Positions 43,810 to 52,766 of a stretch of DNA of 64,000 bases are shown piece by piece. The stretch spans positions 1 to 64,000 of the forward strand of contig CAZEAC010000002.1 in NCBI GenBank assembly GCA_964510065.1. Reading direction: 5' to 3'. Made by a program: the position numbers and the translations under genes. The notes beneath the pieces were generated by a model. It made no database searches. It saw nothing but the letters and a program-made list of their open reading frames with translations, and had not been told where the DNA came from. The stretch's first letter is position 1, and every line of letters begins with the position of its first letter. This DNA comes from CAZEAC01 sp964510065. GTDB taxonomy: Bacteria; Bdellovibrionota_C; UBA2361; CAIXSY01.

Positions 43810-46198
43810 AGCGCAGCTCGGTCTGATTTTTCGTGAAGGTGCACTTAGACTCTCTAAATTTCAAAACGCCGCAAGCGCCTGCTCCGCTCGCTCCGAATCC
43901 GATTGCCACGCGTAGTGGAGGCACCGATTCCGCAACGGAATAGGCACCCGAGCTTCCTACCACGCTAATAGACAGGGTAAGCTTCTTTGATCGAAGAGGA
44001 CGCGTAACATCGATCGTTACACGGGTAATACCGCCAAGAGTGGTGCCGGACATATCCTGGTAAACCCACTGAGTTATCTTATTTGCGCCTCCCTTCCGCT
44101 TCCATCCTCGAGAATTTGCTCCAGCAAATGCTCCTGCAGGAAGGTTTTCGGAAAGAATCTCTCGGTTGTCGTCATCCAGGACCGCAATATACATCCCTCC
44201 AAGCAGTGGATCGAGTGCTGCAAGTGCAGCTGACGTGGCCACTATTGAGCTTGAAATCTTTAGAGTCTTCCCTACGCCTTGATCGTTTATGTCGAGGATT
44301 TGCAAAGTTGATTTTACACCGAGCGAATTACACGATTCACAGTCCAACGAGCCTTCGACGAAGGCGAATGTTCCCGCGGCGCATGGCGAGCATTCACTAC
44401 TCCCGGAGGCGGACTGTGCAAAGCCAACAGGACAGGCGCTGCAGCTTTGCGAACCGGTCTCACTCGCGAATTGGCCCTCTGCACAGGAGACGCACTGGCT
44501 CGCCGCGGCCTGCGAATATGTTCCGGCCTGGCAAAGCTGACATGAAGAACTGGTGGACGCACCTGCGTCGGGATTAAAAGTCCCTGCCGCACATTCAAGG
44601 CAGTCAAGCTGCCCGGCGGAGCTCTGATAGGTACCGACTGCGCACGACAAGCATGCGCTGGCCGCAGTAAGGGGCTGATAGCTCCCGGCGGGGCAATCAA
44701 GGCAGGAAGTTCGCCCTAACGCGGGCTGATACTTTCCAGCTGCGCAATCGCTGCAGCTCGTCGCACTTGCTTCCGCGGAATATTTACCGACTGCACAATC
44801 AGTGCAGGCAGATGATGACGTCGCTCCGGAAGTGGTGCCATATTTACCGGCCGGACATGCAACGCACGATGAAGATCCAGTGGCATTTTGATAAGTCCCG
44901 GCCACACAATCGACACAGGCAAAGGCCGAGGTTGACCCACTGCTTGGATTAGCCTTTCCCGCGGGACACGAAGTACAAGAGGACTGCCCCGTACTTTCCT
45001 GATATGAGCCACTGGCACAGGTAGTACATGTCGCCGCACCGGCCGATGAAGAACTTCCGGCTGCGCAATCAAGACACGCTGACGCGAGCGTAGCGCCCTC
45101 TGCAGAATTGTATTTTCCAGCGGCGCAATTTGTGCAGCTCGCTTGCCCGGCTGAGGCTTGATAGGTGCCAGCTGCACAGCTTGTGCATGAGCCGGCGCCA
45201 AGTCCCGAATACGACCCCGCACCGCAGTCAACACACGCAGAAGAAAGCGTAGAGCCGATGTTGGGATTAGCCTTACCTGCTACGCATTTGTCGCAGCTCG
45301 AAGAACCCGCGTTCGCTTGATACGAACCTGGCTCGCAATCTAAACAGACTGCAGCTCCAGCCTCGGAATACTTTCCCGCGATACAATCAACACAGGCGCC
45401 GGAAACTATCGAACCAACGTTCGCATTCGCTTTCCCGGCCGCACACAGGATACACGCCGAACTGCCAGTCGCATTCTGATAACTTCCCGGAGCACAGCTG
45501 CTACACACCGCAGCTGCGCCAATAGAGTAGGTCCCGGCAACGCAGTCGACGCATGCCGCGGCGTTTGTCGAGCCCAAGTTACTATTTGCGGTCCCAGGCG
45601 CGCACGCAGCGCACGCAGTTTGACCAGTAAGGTTTTGATAGGTACCTGCCGGGCAGGAGCTACAGCCGCTCTGTCCAGTCTGGGTCTGAAAAGTTCCAGT
45701 CGCACAGGCCGTGCACACTGTCTGGCCAGTCGTATGCGCGTAGTTTCCCGCCACGCATGGAGTACACGCAGCAGCGCCAGCAACACTACTAAACGTTCCA
45801 ACCGGGCATTCTTGGCACGCCTGCGATCCGACCGACGCCACGAATTTGCCAGCTTGGCATGAGGTACAAGAAACCTGCCCGGGCAAAGATTGAAATGTTC
45901 CAGCTGCACATTGAGTACAGACAGAACTTCCTGTGGTAGCCTGATAAGTTCCGATGGGACATAAATAACAAGCGGAAAGCCCACGAACATTTGCATAGCG
46001 GCCCGCAGCACATAAATTACAGCTCGTTTGACCGGTGGCATTCTGATAACGGCCGACCTGACAGGCGGTGCAGGGCGCATTTCCGGTACTACTATAAGTT
46101 CCCGCTGGACAAGTCTGCGCAGCCAAGGTACCGGCATACACAAAGGAAACAAGAACAACAATAAGCCCTAAGAATGTAGTTGGTATTTTCCTTATCAT
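43802..46198 (-). CDS. Exported protein with 34 GCC2/GCC3-type Cys-rich repeats
   Basis: This 798-residue protein has a signal peptide (TFLGLIVVLVSFVYAGTLAAQ). I then count 34 units of about 16-20 residues running to about residue 630, each ending C-x-x-C and most built as C-x-AGTYQ-x-x-x-G-x-x-x-C. This matches the ephrin-receptor/TNFR-like GCC2-GCC3 motif, mainly known from animals and protists and sporadic in bacteria. The units are rich in Ser, Thr, Ala and Gly. The last 165 residues form a beta-rich domain with its own cysteines. It is surely outside the cytoplasm with many disulfides. A TMTC-like gene lies 8 bp upstream and the radical SAM gene overlaps its end. Confidence 0.88.
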   Translation of the reverse strand: MIRKIPTTFLGLIVVLVSFVYAGTLAAQTCPAGTYSSTGNAPCTACQVGRYQNATGQTSCNLCAAGRYANVRGLSACYLCPIGTYQATTGSSVCTQCAAGTFQSLPGQVSCTSCQAGKFVASVGSQACQECPVGTFSSVAGAAACTPCVAGNYAHTTGQTVCTACATGTFQTQTGQSGCSSCPAGTYQNLTGQTACAACAPGTANSNLGSTNAAACVDCVAGTYSIGAAAVCSSCAPGSYQNATGSSACILCAAGKANANVGSIVSGACVDCIAGKYSEAGAAVCLDCEPGSYQANAGSSSCDKCVAGKANPNIGSTLSSACVDCGAGSYSGLGAGSCTSCAAGTYQASAGQASCTNCAAGKYNSAEGATLASACLDCAAGSSSSAGAATCTTCASGSYQESTGQSSCTSCPAGKANPSSGSTSAFACVDCVAGTYQNATGSSSCVACPAGKYGTTSGATSSSACTDCAVGKYSAEASATSCSDCAAGKYQPALGRTSCLDCPAGSYQPLTAASACLSCAVGTYQSSAGQLDCLECAAGTFNPDAGASTSSSCQLCQAGTYSQAAASQCVSCAEGQFASETGSQSCSACPVGFAQSASGSSECSPCAAGTFAFVEGSLDCESCNSLGVKSTLQILDINDQGVGKTLKISSSIVATSAALAALDPLLGGMYIAVLDDDNREILSENLPAGAFAGANSRGWKRKGGANKITQWVYQDMSGTTLGGITRVTIDVTRPLRSKKLTLSISVVGSSGAYSVAESVPPLRVAIGFGASGAGACGVLKFRESKCTFTKNQTELRCG

Positions 46199-46206
46199 AA
46201 TTGTAT

Positions 46207-47760
46207 CTACCGTCCTCTCCTTGCTCGAACATCACTATTCGCGATTGCCAAATTCCGCCTCGCCACTTCAAGATTCGGATTTATCCTAAGAGCCTGCTCG
46301 AAGTGACGAATGGCTTCAGAAAGCTCCCCCTGCTCGGCACGAGCAACTCCCAAGTTACTTAGTGCTTCAGGATAGGTCGGATTTAGCCTCACCGCCTCTT
46401 CATAATGAAACACCCGCTCATTAGAGTCTTCCGGAGACAGCAATGCCGCACCTAAATTCGTATGCGCCATAAAATTATTCGGATCGCTCTGAAGCGCTCG
46501 TCTAAATAACGTCTCACTGTCTTTCCAGTACTTTAGCTCTCGATGGGTCGCTAAGGACAGAGAGATAACGACGACCCAGCATGCCGCTCGTGTATAACGC
46601 TGGTTGCACCGATAGGTGAGGCTTAGCAGCCCAGCAATCAACCCAATATGGGCTAGCTGAGTCCAGCGATCAGCAAGTGCCTGCGCACCAATAGCCACAA
46701 TACCAATCATCGGAACCAACGCGACAAGAAACCAGATCCAACCGAGCACGAGCTCTGGGTACCTACCGCGAAGCGTCCAACAAATAATGGAGATTAGTAA
46801 CAGACATGCAAAACATCCAAATGCCAGCCCTGAAGGGTAGTGCACGATCGGATAGTACACTGACAAATTAAAGGGCCAAAAGAGCTTCCCAAAATAGGCG
46901 ACATAAGCCGGCAACGCGATCATTAGCCGATCCCCTAGCGCAAGCTCACCTAAGTTTCTAAGGCCTCCTCCTTCACGCTGGGAAAGGATCGCAGTTACGG
47001 CACATGCCAGCGCAAGGACAACATAGGGAATCTTATTGAAGTGCGCACGCAAACTGAAAAAGGAGTTTCGGTCCGATACTACCCGGGCGGGCTCATTTCG
47101 AATGGTCCAGGCCAACTCAACGATTAACAGGAGTACCGGAAGCGTGATCATGCTCGGCTTTGAAAGAAGCGCGAGAGAAAAGACAACTATGCTCGCGACA
47201 TACGCCAGAACTACACGGGCACGCAGATATCTCAAGAACAATACGACTGCGAGAAGCCCAAAGAACAAACTAAGAAGATCTTTTCTTTGTGAAATCCACG
47301 CGACGGATTCGAGCCGTAAGGGATGCAGCGAGAACGTGAGTGCCGCTAATAACGCGAGCTCGGTGTTATTAAAAACGAGAAACGCCACAAAAAAGAGCAG
47401 GAGAGAATTTCCGAGATGCAGCAGCACATTTAGCATGTGCATTTTCTGCGGATCTACGCCAAAGACTTCTACGTCGATCATATGAGAGATCCAACTCAAC
47501 GGATGCCAGTGGCCGCCTTCAGTACTAGAAAATGCCCATGCGATTCCTTCTTTTCTCACGCCACCGAGGACAAATGGATTTGCACTCACATACACGTTGT
47601 CGTCAAAATTTAGGAACTCAAACGAATGAACCGGCGCGTATACGGCGACAACGAGAAAGGAAATGAGTAGGCTCGCTGCGATGATTTTGATTTTTTCTAT
47701 CCGCAAGCTTTTCAACATTGAAATAAGTAATGAGGGTACACCAGTTCGTGTCTGCCCCAC
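46207..47760 (-). CDS. TMTC-like GT-C membrane protein with TPRs
   Basis: This 517-residue protein has about ten hydrophobic helices, then two to three TPR units in the last 100 residues (AHTNLGAALL, EALSNLGVARAEQGELSEAIRHFEQAL). After the first helix comes the acidic loop FLNFDDNVYVSANPFV, and later WHPLSWISHMIDVEVFG and LHPLRLESVAWISQRKDLLS; these match TMTC-type proteins, O-mannosyltransferases in animals, and their bacterial relatives. Protein O-glycosylation in the periplasm is therefore inferred. The start is GTG at 47760; an ATG at 47718 is the alternative. It leads a three-gene operon. Confidence 0.82.
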   Translation of the reverse strand: MGQTRTGVPSLLISMLKSLRIEKIKIIAASLLISFLVVAVYAPVHSFEFLNFDDNVYVSANPFVLGGVRKEGIAWAFSSTEGGHWHPLSWISHMIDVEVFGVDPQKMHMLNVLLHLGNSLLLFFVAFLVFNNTELALLAALTFSLHPLRLESVAWISQRKDLLSLFFGLLAVVLFLRYLRARVVLAYVASIVVFSLALLSKPSMITLPVLLLIVELAWTIRNEPARVVSDRNSFFSLRAHFNKIPYVVLALACAVTAILSQREGGGLRNLGELALGDRLMIALPAYVAYFGKLFWPFNLSVYYPIVHYPSGLAFGCFACLLLISIICWTLRGRYPELVLGWIWFLVALVPMIGIVAIGAQALADRWTQLAHIGLIAGLLSLTYRCNQRYTRAACWVVVISLSLATHRELKYWKDSETLFRRALQSDPNNFMAHTNLGAALLSPEDSNERVFHYEEAVRLNPTYPEALSNLGVARAEQGELSEAIRHFEQALRINPNLEVARRNLAIANSDVRARRGR

Positions 47761-47776
47761 AATGTCACCTATTTAG

Positions 47777-47833
47777 ATCCGCCTTCGCGTGACATGCCAG
47801 CATTCTTGAGTAGTTACCCGGGCTACGGCGGAT
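47777..47833. repeat. TCCGCC-type REP-like element, split copy
   Basis: ATCCGCCTTCGC (47777-47788) and GCTACGGCGGAT (47822-47833) match the two sides of the element at 42266, but 33 nt separate them instead of a few. It lies between the U32 gene and the TMTC-like gene. Confidence 0.55.
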
Positions 47834-47885
47834 AGTTTCTGCTATTTTTCTATCAAGTGGACAGAAACTAGTTCGAGCGGCGCAG

Positions 47886-50396
47886 CTATGAAAGCACTGA
47901 AAGGCTCGTTTTCTTCTTGTCTTTGTAGACAGTCGCATTAAAAAGCTGTCCTTCAGTAACTCCGTAGCGCTCGACAACGCCAAGCTTGGCTGAAACCGCC
48001 TCGACACTCTCATTGCCTCTTATGAGCGCGAGATACGCTTCGGCCTTACTACGAATCTCCAAAGCACTTTCAAAAAGCGCTTCCACCCTAAACGATCTTA
48101 CTCCACGGGCCAACAGATCGGGAACTAGCTTTAACGCCGCCTGCGGCTTGCCCTGAAACATCGTATTTCTGCACTCGGCATCGGGCTTCAACGGATGGAT
48201 AACCCCGTCGCGATCAACAAGCGAAACCCGATGTTTCTCACAGGGCCTTCCGCAATCACGAAAACTGGTACCCTTACTTAGAAATGCCGCGTACACACAG
48301 TGCTCCATATGGAATGCCGGCATATACTGGTGCACAGTCACTTCGAATCGATCCGCCGGAAGCGCGTCGACGACGTCGCAAAGCTGCCAGGAGTTTAGGT
48401 CGTATGAAGGAGTGACTTTTTCGAGACCTTTCGAAAGAAACCAGGCTGCCGAAATACCGTTACTAATATTGAGGCTGAAATCACCTACAAGAGTCATGTT
48501 CTTTCCTTGAAAGTAGTGCAGCGCTCCGAGATTCCGAACCAGAAGCACATCAGGCTGCAGTCTTTCAATATATTTCAAATGTCCGAGCTCGCCGGGCTTC
48601 AAGATTCGCGTGGTTGCAATACCACCGCGAAATCCCATTTCGCGGATCCGTCGTAACGCGTTCTCGTAATCCTTATTAAATTCAAAATCGAGATACACCG
48701 CATCAAGATCAAGTCCTCTCAACGCATCAAGCTGCGATTCATCGCGAATAAGCACATTGAGCGCAGCCTTCGACGGAGCCCCGGAAAGATCACCGGTCAC
48801 CCCCGCATAAACGCTCATTCGCCAGCTCTCAATATCGCGCTTCAAAATTCGCGCGGGGCGATCGACACGTTTTTTAGAAAGCTTTTCGATTGCATTCCTT
48901 CGGAGTAGCTTTAACTCTTTGGTGTGCAAAAATAGATCGCCTTCTACCTTATACATGAACTTCGTAAGCTCGAAGGCAGTTCCTGTAAGCGCGCCAAGTT
49001 CCGCTTTGGCGCTTTCTTCGCTAAGAGGCGCTGACCGTGCCGACTGAAGCACCGCTTCCGAAATAACTCGAACTGAATTTCCACAATCATCTTTTAGCTC
49101 AAAAACCGGCTGCTCGCCGAGTTTTCCGGACAACACTCCCGAAAGCGAAATTTTCTTAAGCATCGATTTATCGCTATAGGTCTGCCGTAGCGCTCGCTCC
49201 AACTTCGAAGAAGAATTATGATAGGCATGCATCCCAATTTTCAGCCGGGAAAGCGAGAACTCCTCACCAAGGCGGATGCGTAAAAGTCCTCGTTCGGTTT
49301 CTTTGGCTGAAAATATTATTCCACCAAGCTCCGTTCCCTCTTCAAAGTTTCTAAATACGACTCCATCACCAACAGTAAGCATCTGCGCTGAATCAATCTC
49401 GATAAAACTGCCCTCGATCACGCGAACGTGGCCCAAGAAATTTCCGTGTGGCTTACTAAATCTTGCGTCAACAAGTTTCTGGTGATTGACACCGTCATAC
49501 CACCCGTTGAATCGACCGCGCGAGAACGTAAGGCCAAGCTCATCGCACCGCGCGGAAATGTCATTTTGCGCACCAGCGGTCAGGGCCATACGTGAAACTT
49601 CTTTGTAATTACGCACCGTACTCGCGACATACTCGGGAGTCTTAAGCCGACCCTCGATCTTAAAGGAATCGATCCCAATTTCGATCAACCGATCGATGTC
49701 GCCAAGGCCACACAGATCCTGCGGCGAAACAAGGTGGCGTTTATCTCCAAGATTACGAATCTCAGAGTCAACGAGAAGCCTGTAATCAAGACGGCATGAC
49801 TGCGCGCACTGGCCACGATTTGCCGATCGACCACCATGGCTTTCCGAGGTAAGGCACTGACCCGAGTAGGCTACACACAGCGCACCGTGCACAAACACTT
49901 CAAGTTCTTTTGAAGTCGCAGCACGAATTTTTGCCATCTCTGCAATCGAAACCTCGCGCCCTAAAACATACCGCTCTATTCCAAGCTCTTCGGTAAGTGC
50001 AATAGCTTCGTGACTAGTCACGGTCATCTGTGTCGAGGCGTGGACTGCCTGATCCGGCGCAAGTTTCTTTATCAGTCGAACGAGACCAATATCTTGAACA
50101 ATAAAAGCATCAGGACTCAGCGGCAAAATTTCACGGAGCTGGGCTTCAACTTCTGAAAGCTCACCTTCGAAGATGAGGATATTACAGGCAAGAAAGACTT
50201 TCACGCCATAGAGGTGGCAGAACTCAATCATGAACTTTAGTTCCTGGACACTAAAGTCTTGAGTACGACCACGCGCATTAAAATGGGGGAACCCCAAGTA
50301 TACTGCGTCTGCGCCGTTATGCACCGCGGCGAGACACATCTCCCAACTTCCAACGGGGGCTAAAATCTCAGGATTTTTTGACTTCTCGACGCTCAT
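47886..50396 (-). CDS. U32 peptidase-family protein, RlhA-like
   Basis: This 836-residue protein opens with PEILAPVGSWEMCLAAVHNGADAVYLG, the U32 start, and has the family signature EVFVHGALCVAYSGQCLTS near 165-183, followed by GQCAQSC. A second Cys group (HCVYAAFLSKG, then RDCGRPC) lies near residue 710, with DAECRNTMF after it, as in the C-terminal U32 half. RlhA and TrhP of this family hydroxylate 23S rRNA and tRNA rather than cut peptides, probably with an iron-sulfur cluster on such cysteines. It is longer than RlhA (about 650), with an extra middle section (about 400-530). The RNA role here is inferred. Confidence 0.85.
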   Translation of the reverse strand: MSVEKSKNPEILAPVGSWEMCLAAVHNGADAVYLGFPHFNARGRTQDFSVQELKFMIEFCHLYGVKVFLACNILIFEGELSEVEAQLREILPLSPDAFIVQDIGLVRLIKKLAPDQAVHASTQMTVTSHEAIALTEELGIERYVLGREVSIAEMAKIRAATSKELEVFVHGALCVAYSGQCLTSESHGGRSANRGQCAQSCRLDYRLLVDSEIRNLGDKRHLVSPQDLCGLGDIDRLIEIGIDSFKIEGRLKTPEYVASTVRNYKEVSRMALTAGAQNDISARCDELGLTFSRGRFNGWYDGVNHQKLVDARFSKPHGNFLGHVRVIEGSFIEIDSAQMLTVGDGVVFRNFEEGTELGGIIFSAKETERGLLRIRLGEEFSLSRLKIGMHAYHNSSSKLERALRQTYSDKSMLKKISLSGVLSGKLGEQPVFELKDDCGNSVRVISEAVLQSARSAPLSEESAKAELGALTGTAFELTKFMYKVEGDLFLHTKELKLLRRNAIEKLSKKRVDRPARILKRDIESWRMSVYAGVTGDLSGAPSKAALNVLIRDESQLDALRGLDLDAVYLDFEFNKDYENALRRIREMGFRGGIATTRILKPGELGHLKYIERLQPDVLLVRNLGALHYFQGKNMTLVGDFSLNISNGISAAWFLSKGLEKVTPSYDLNSWQLCDVVDALPADRFEVTVHQYMPAFHMEHCVYAAFLSKGTSFRDCGRPCEKHRVSLVDRDGVIHPLKPDAECRNTMFQGKPQAALKLVPDLLARGVRSFRVEALFESALEIRSKAEAYLALIRGNESVEAVSAKLGVVERYGVTEGQLFNATVYKDKKKTSLSVLS

Positions 50397-50503
50397 GGAG
50401 AACGTGAGTGTAGCACAATCCCTGGCATTATTCTAACAAGCTCAATTGTCAGATTTACGGTAGCACGAAGCTAGGTTACGATCGTGCTGTAGATCCTGAA
50501 CGC

Positions 50504-52735
50504 ATGAAAAAGCCGCTTACCCTCTTTACCCTTTTTTATCTCTTACTCTCGTTTCTTTTCTACGGAAGATTCCTCTCGGCCGAACTTGTCATAACCTACC
50601 GCGACACGCTCTCGCTACTTCTCGGCTTGGAGGAGGCACGCAGTGTCTTGTCCCAATTCTCCTGGCCTCCGCTATGGAATCCCTGGATGGTGCTGGGCAA
50701 GCCGTTTGCTGCCGACATGCTGACCGGAGCCTACTATCCCCCACTTTTACTTACTGATTCGCTTTCTGCTCCATTGCGGCTTGGAATAATGCTTGTCTCG
50801 CACCATTTTCTGGCAGCACTCGGTACAGCACTCTTGTGCAGCGCATTTGGCTTGGGCAGAATTCCAGCGCTTGCCGCGGGAACTCTCTACAGCTTCGGCG
50901 GCTTCCTTGTTTCGTGTGACGCCTTTTCAAATGCGCTCTATTCCGCGACCTGGTTTCCTTGGGCATTTTTATCTCTTTGGTCGTGGCTTCGTAGCCCTCG
51001 AATGGAGTATCTCCTCGCCACGGGAGCGATCTTCGCACTGATGTTCTTGGGAGCTCTCCCTGAAGTGTGGGCAATGACCCTCGCTTGCTATGCTGTCATC
51101 ATCGTTGGAGTAGCCGCGGGAACAAAAGCACAAAAATTCCGTGCGCTTTGGATATTCTTACTCGTCTTGCCGATTCTTGTGCTGGGACTATTTGGCATAC
51201 TCGTCATTCCTCTCGCTGAATATTTGGCGCTGTCACAACGCGCTTCAGGCCTTGGATCAGAACAGGTGCTTACCTATTCGCACCACCCGCTCAGTACATT
51301 GGCCTTCCTTATCCCGCGCCGTTACGAAGAAACTGGCATTGCCTGGGATCTTTTCGGTCAACGCTTGCATTGGGTGGCCTCGCTTTACTTAGGCGTAGCG
51401 CTCTTGCTCATACCTTTTGCGCTGCCAAGGCTCCAACGTAAGGCGGGGCTATTATTCGCAGGTACCTTGCTAGGATTTTTGACTCTCGCAGGCGGATACT
51501 TTGTGCCTTTGCTTCCGACTATTGTCGATTCCTTTTCATTGTTTCGAGTTTTCCGCTACCCCGAAAAACTTCTGCTTGTGCCGCACCTGGGTTTAGCAAT
51601 TGCCGTGGGCTTTGGCTTGGAGGCAATTGGCAGCTCCCCGCGATCATTTCGCACTCTCAAATATATTACGAGCTTTACCGCGCTGATTTTCTTTCTTGTC
51701 ATCATGAAGCTTCCGCGTGAGGCTACCGGCGCTCTCGCATTCTTAAGTACCGATAGCATACAGCTCCTTGCGTTCGTTTTTGGATTGGCGCTTATCGCGA
51801 GTTTCGGCGAGAAGTTCCCGAAAGCCTCACTGCGATGTGTCGTACTACTAATTACCTTCGATCTTTTCGTAATGCATGGGCGACTTTTTCCGGTGACTAG
51901 ATGGCGAACGCTCACCGCCCCCTCCTCAATTTTCGCCAATGCCGACTGGCAGGGCGGCCTTCCCAGAATTTACTCCAACGCCCTTCAAAAAGACGCGTTC
52001 TTGGACTCCGCTCAAAAATTGAACATTGCTCGCGAGCTTATGCCCTTTGGCTCGGGGATGCTCCAACATATCGCTAATCTCAACTCTCCTTCGTCACTCA
52101 ATAGCGCCGACGATGAACAGCTGCTACTCCTTATTGAGAGGCTACCGCGCGACCTTGTCGCGCCGATGCTCGGAGCGCTCGGCGTTCGTTACGTGACAAG
52201 CATTTCGGAGCTGCACTACCCTGGACTTGTCCGATCCTTCGAAACTACTACGGATCCGGTAATACGCCGCTATACAGTGACCTCTTCGAAACCCCGTGCA
52301 TATTTGGCGCAAGGAGTATTAGCAGTAAAAGACCGTGCTGATTTTGTGCAAGCGTTGCAAGAGGGCCGACTTAACCCCGAAACGACAGCTGTAGTTGAAA
52401 TGCCGGTTCAATTTACAGTCCCTGCCCCAAGTGCGTCAGACCAGGTACAGATTACCCGCTACCTTCCCGACGAGGTCGAAGTAAGAGCCGAAACCGAGCA
52501 AGGGGGGATGCTTGTACTCGCCGATGTATTCTACCCAGGTTGGGAAGCCTCGCTCGACGCCAAGGAGGTGCCTATGTACCGGGCTCAAGGGTTCTTACGT
52601 GCGGTGCAATTACCAGCCGGTGCACACATCGTGCGATTTAAATATGCTCCCAATAGTTTCACTCTTGGCGCCTGGTGTAGTCTTTTCACCCTGCTGGTGA
52701 TCGTTTTTATGTATCTAAAAAAGCGCCGGACTTGA
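50504..52735 (+). CDS. YfhO-family GT-C-like membrane protein
   Basis: This 743-residue protein has about a dozen hydrophobic helices. The long first loop holds ITYRDT and WNPWMVLGKPFAADMLTGAYYPP, typical of YfhO proteins, and the C-terminal periplasmic part ends with VLADVFYPGWEASLD, then MYRAQGFLRAVQLPAGAHIVRFKY, also family hallmarks, and a last helix. YfhO in Firmicutes is needed for lipoteichoic acid glycosylation; the substrate here is unknown. It lies divergent from the U32 gene and 31 bp upstream of ffh. Confidence 0.85.
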   Translation: MKKPLTLFTLFYLLLSFLFYGRFLSAELVITYRDTLSLLLGLEEARSVLSQFSWPPLWNPWMVLGKPFAADMLTGAYYPPLLLTDSLSAPLRLGIMLVSHHFLAALGTALLCSAFGLGRIPALAAGTLYSFGGFLVSCDAFSNALYSATWFPWAFLSLWSWLRSPRMEYLLATGAIFALMFLGALPEVWAMTLACYAVIIVGVAAGTKAQKFRALWIFLLVLPILVLGLFGILVIPLAEYLALSQRASGLGSEQVLTYSHHPLSTLAFLIPRRYEETGIAWDLFGQRLHWVASLYLGVALLLIPFALPRLQRKAGLLFAGTLLGFLTLAGGYFVPLLPTIVDSFSLFRVFRYPEKLLLVPHLGLAIAVGFGLEAIGSSPRSFRTLKYITSFTALIFFLVIMKLPREATGALAFLSTDSIQLLAFVFGLALIASFGEKFPKASLRCVVLLITFDLFVMHGRLFPVTRWRTLTAPSSIFANADWQGGLPRIYSNALQKDAFLDSAQKLNIARELMPFGSGMLQHIANLNSPSSLNSADDEQLLLLIERLPRDLVAPMLGALGVRYVTSISELHYPGLVRSFETTTDPVIRRYTVTSSKPRAYLAQGVLAVKDRADFVQALQEGRLNPETTAVVEMPVQFTVPAPSASDQVQITRYLPDEVEVRAETEQGGMLVLADVFYPGWEASLDAKEVPMYRAQGFLRAVQLPAGAHIVRFKYAPNSFTLGAWCSLFTLLVIVFMYLKKRRT

Positions 52736-52766
52736 CCGCCGAAGCGGGCTCAATCATTATTAGGCG

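Noticed and set aside
44716..46161. Long minus-strand frames in another phase inside the Cys-repeat gene
   Set aside because: They are frame shadows of the tandem repeat and lack a signal or any domain.
43802..46198. Possible CRISPR-like array because of regular repeats
   Set aside because: The periodicity is in protein codons with no constant DNA repeat and spacer structure.
47295..47320. GGATTCGAGCC-like tRNA T-arm string
   Set aside because: It lies within the TMTC-like coding sequence and no cloverleaf can be drawn around it.
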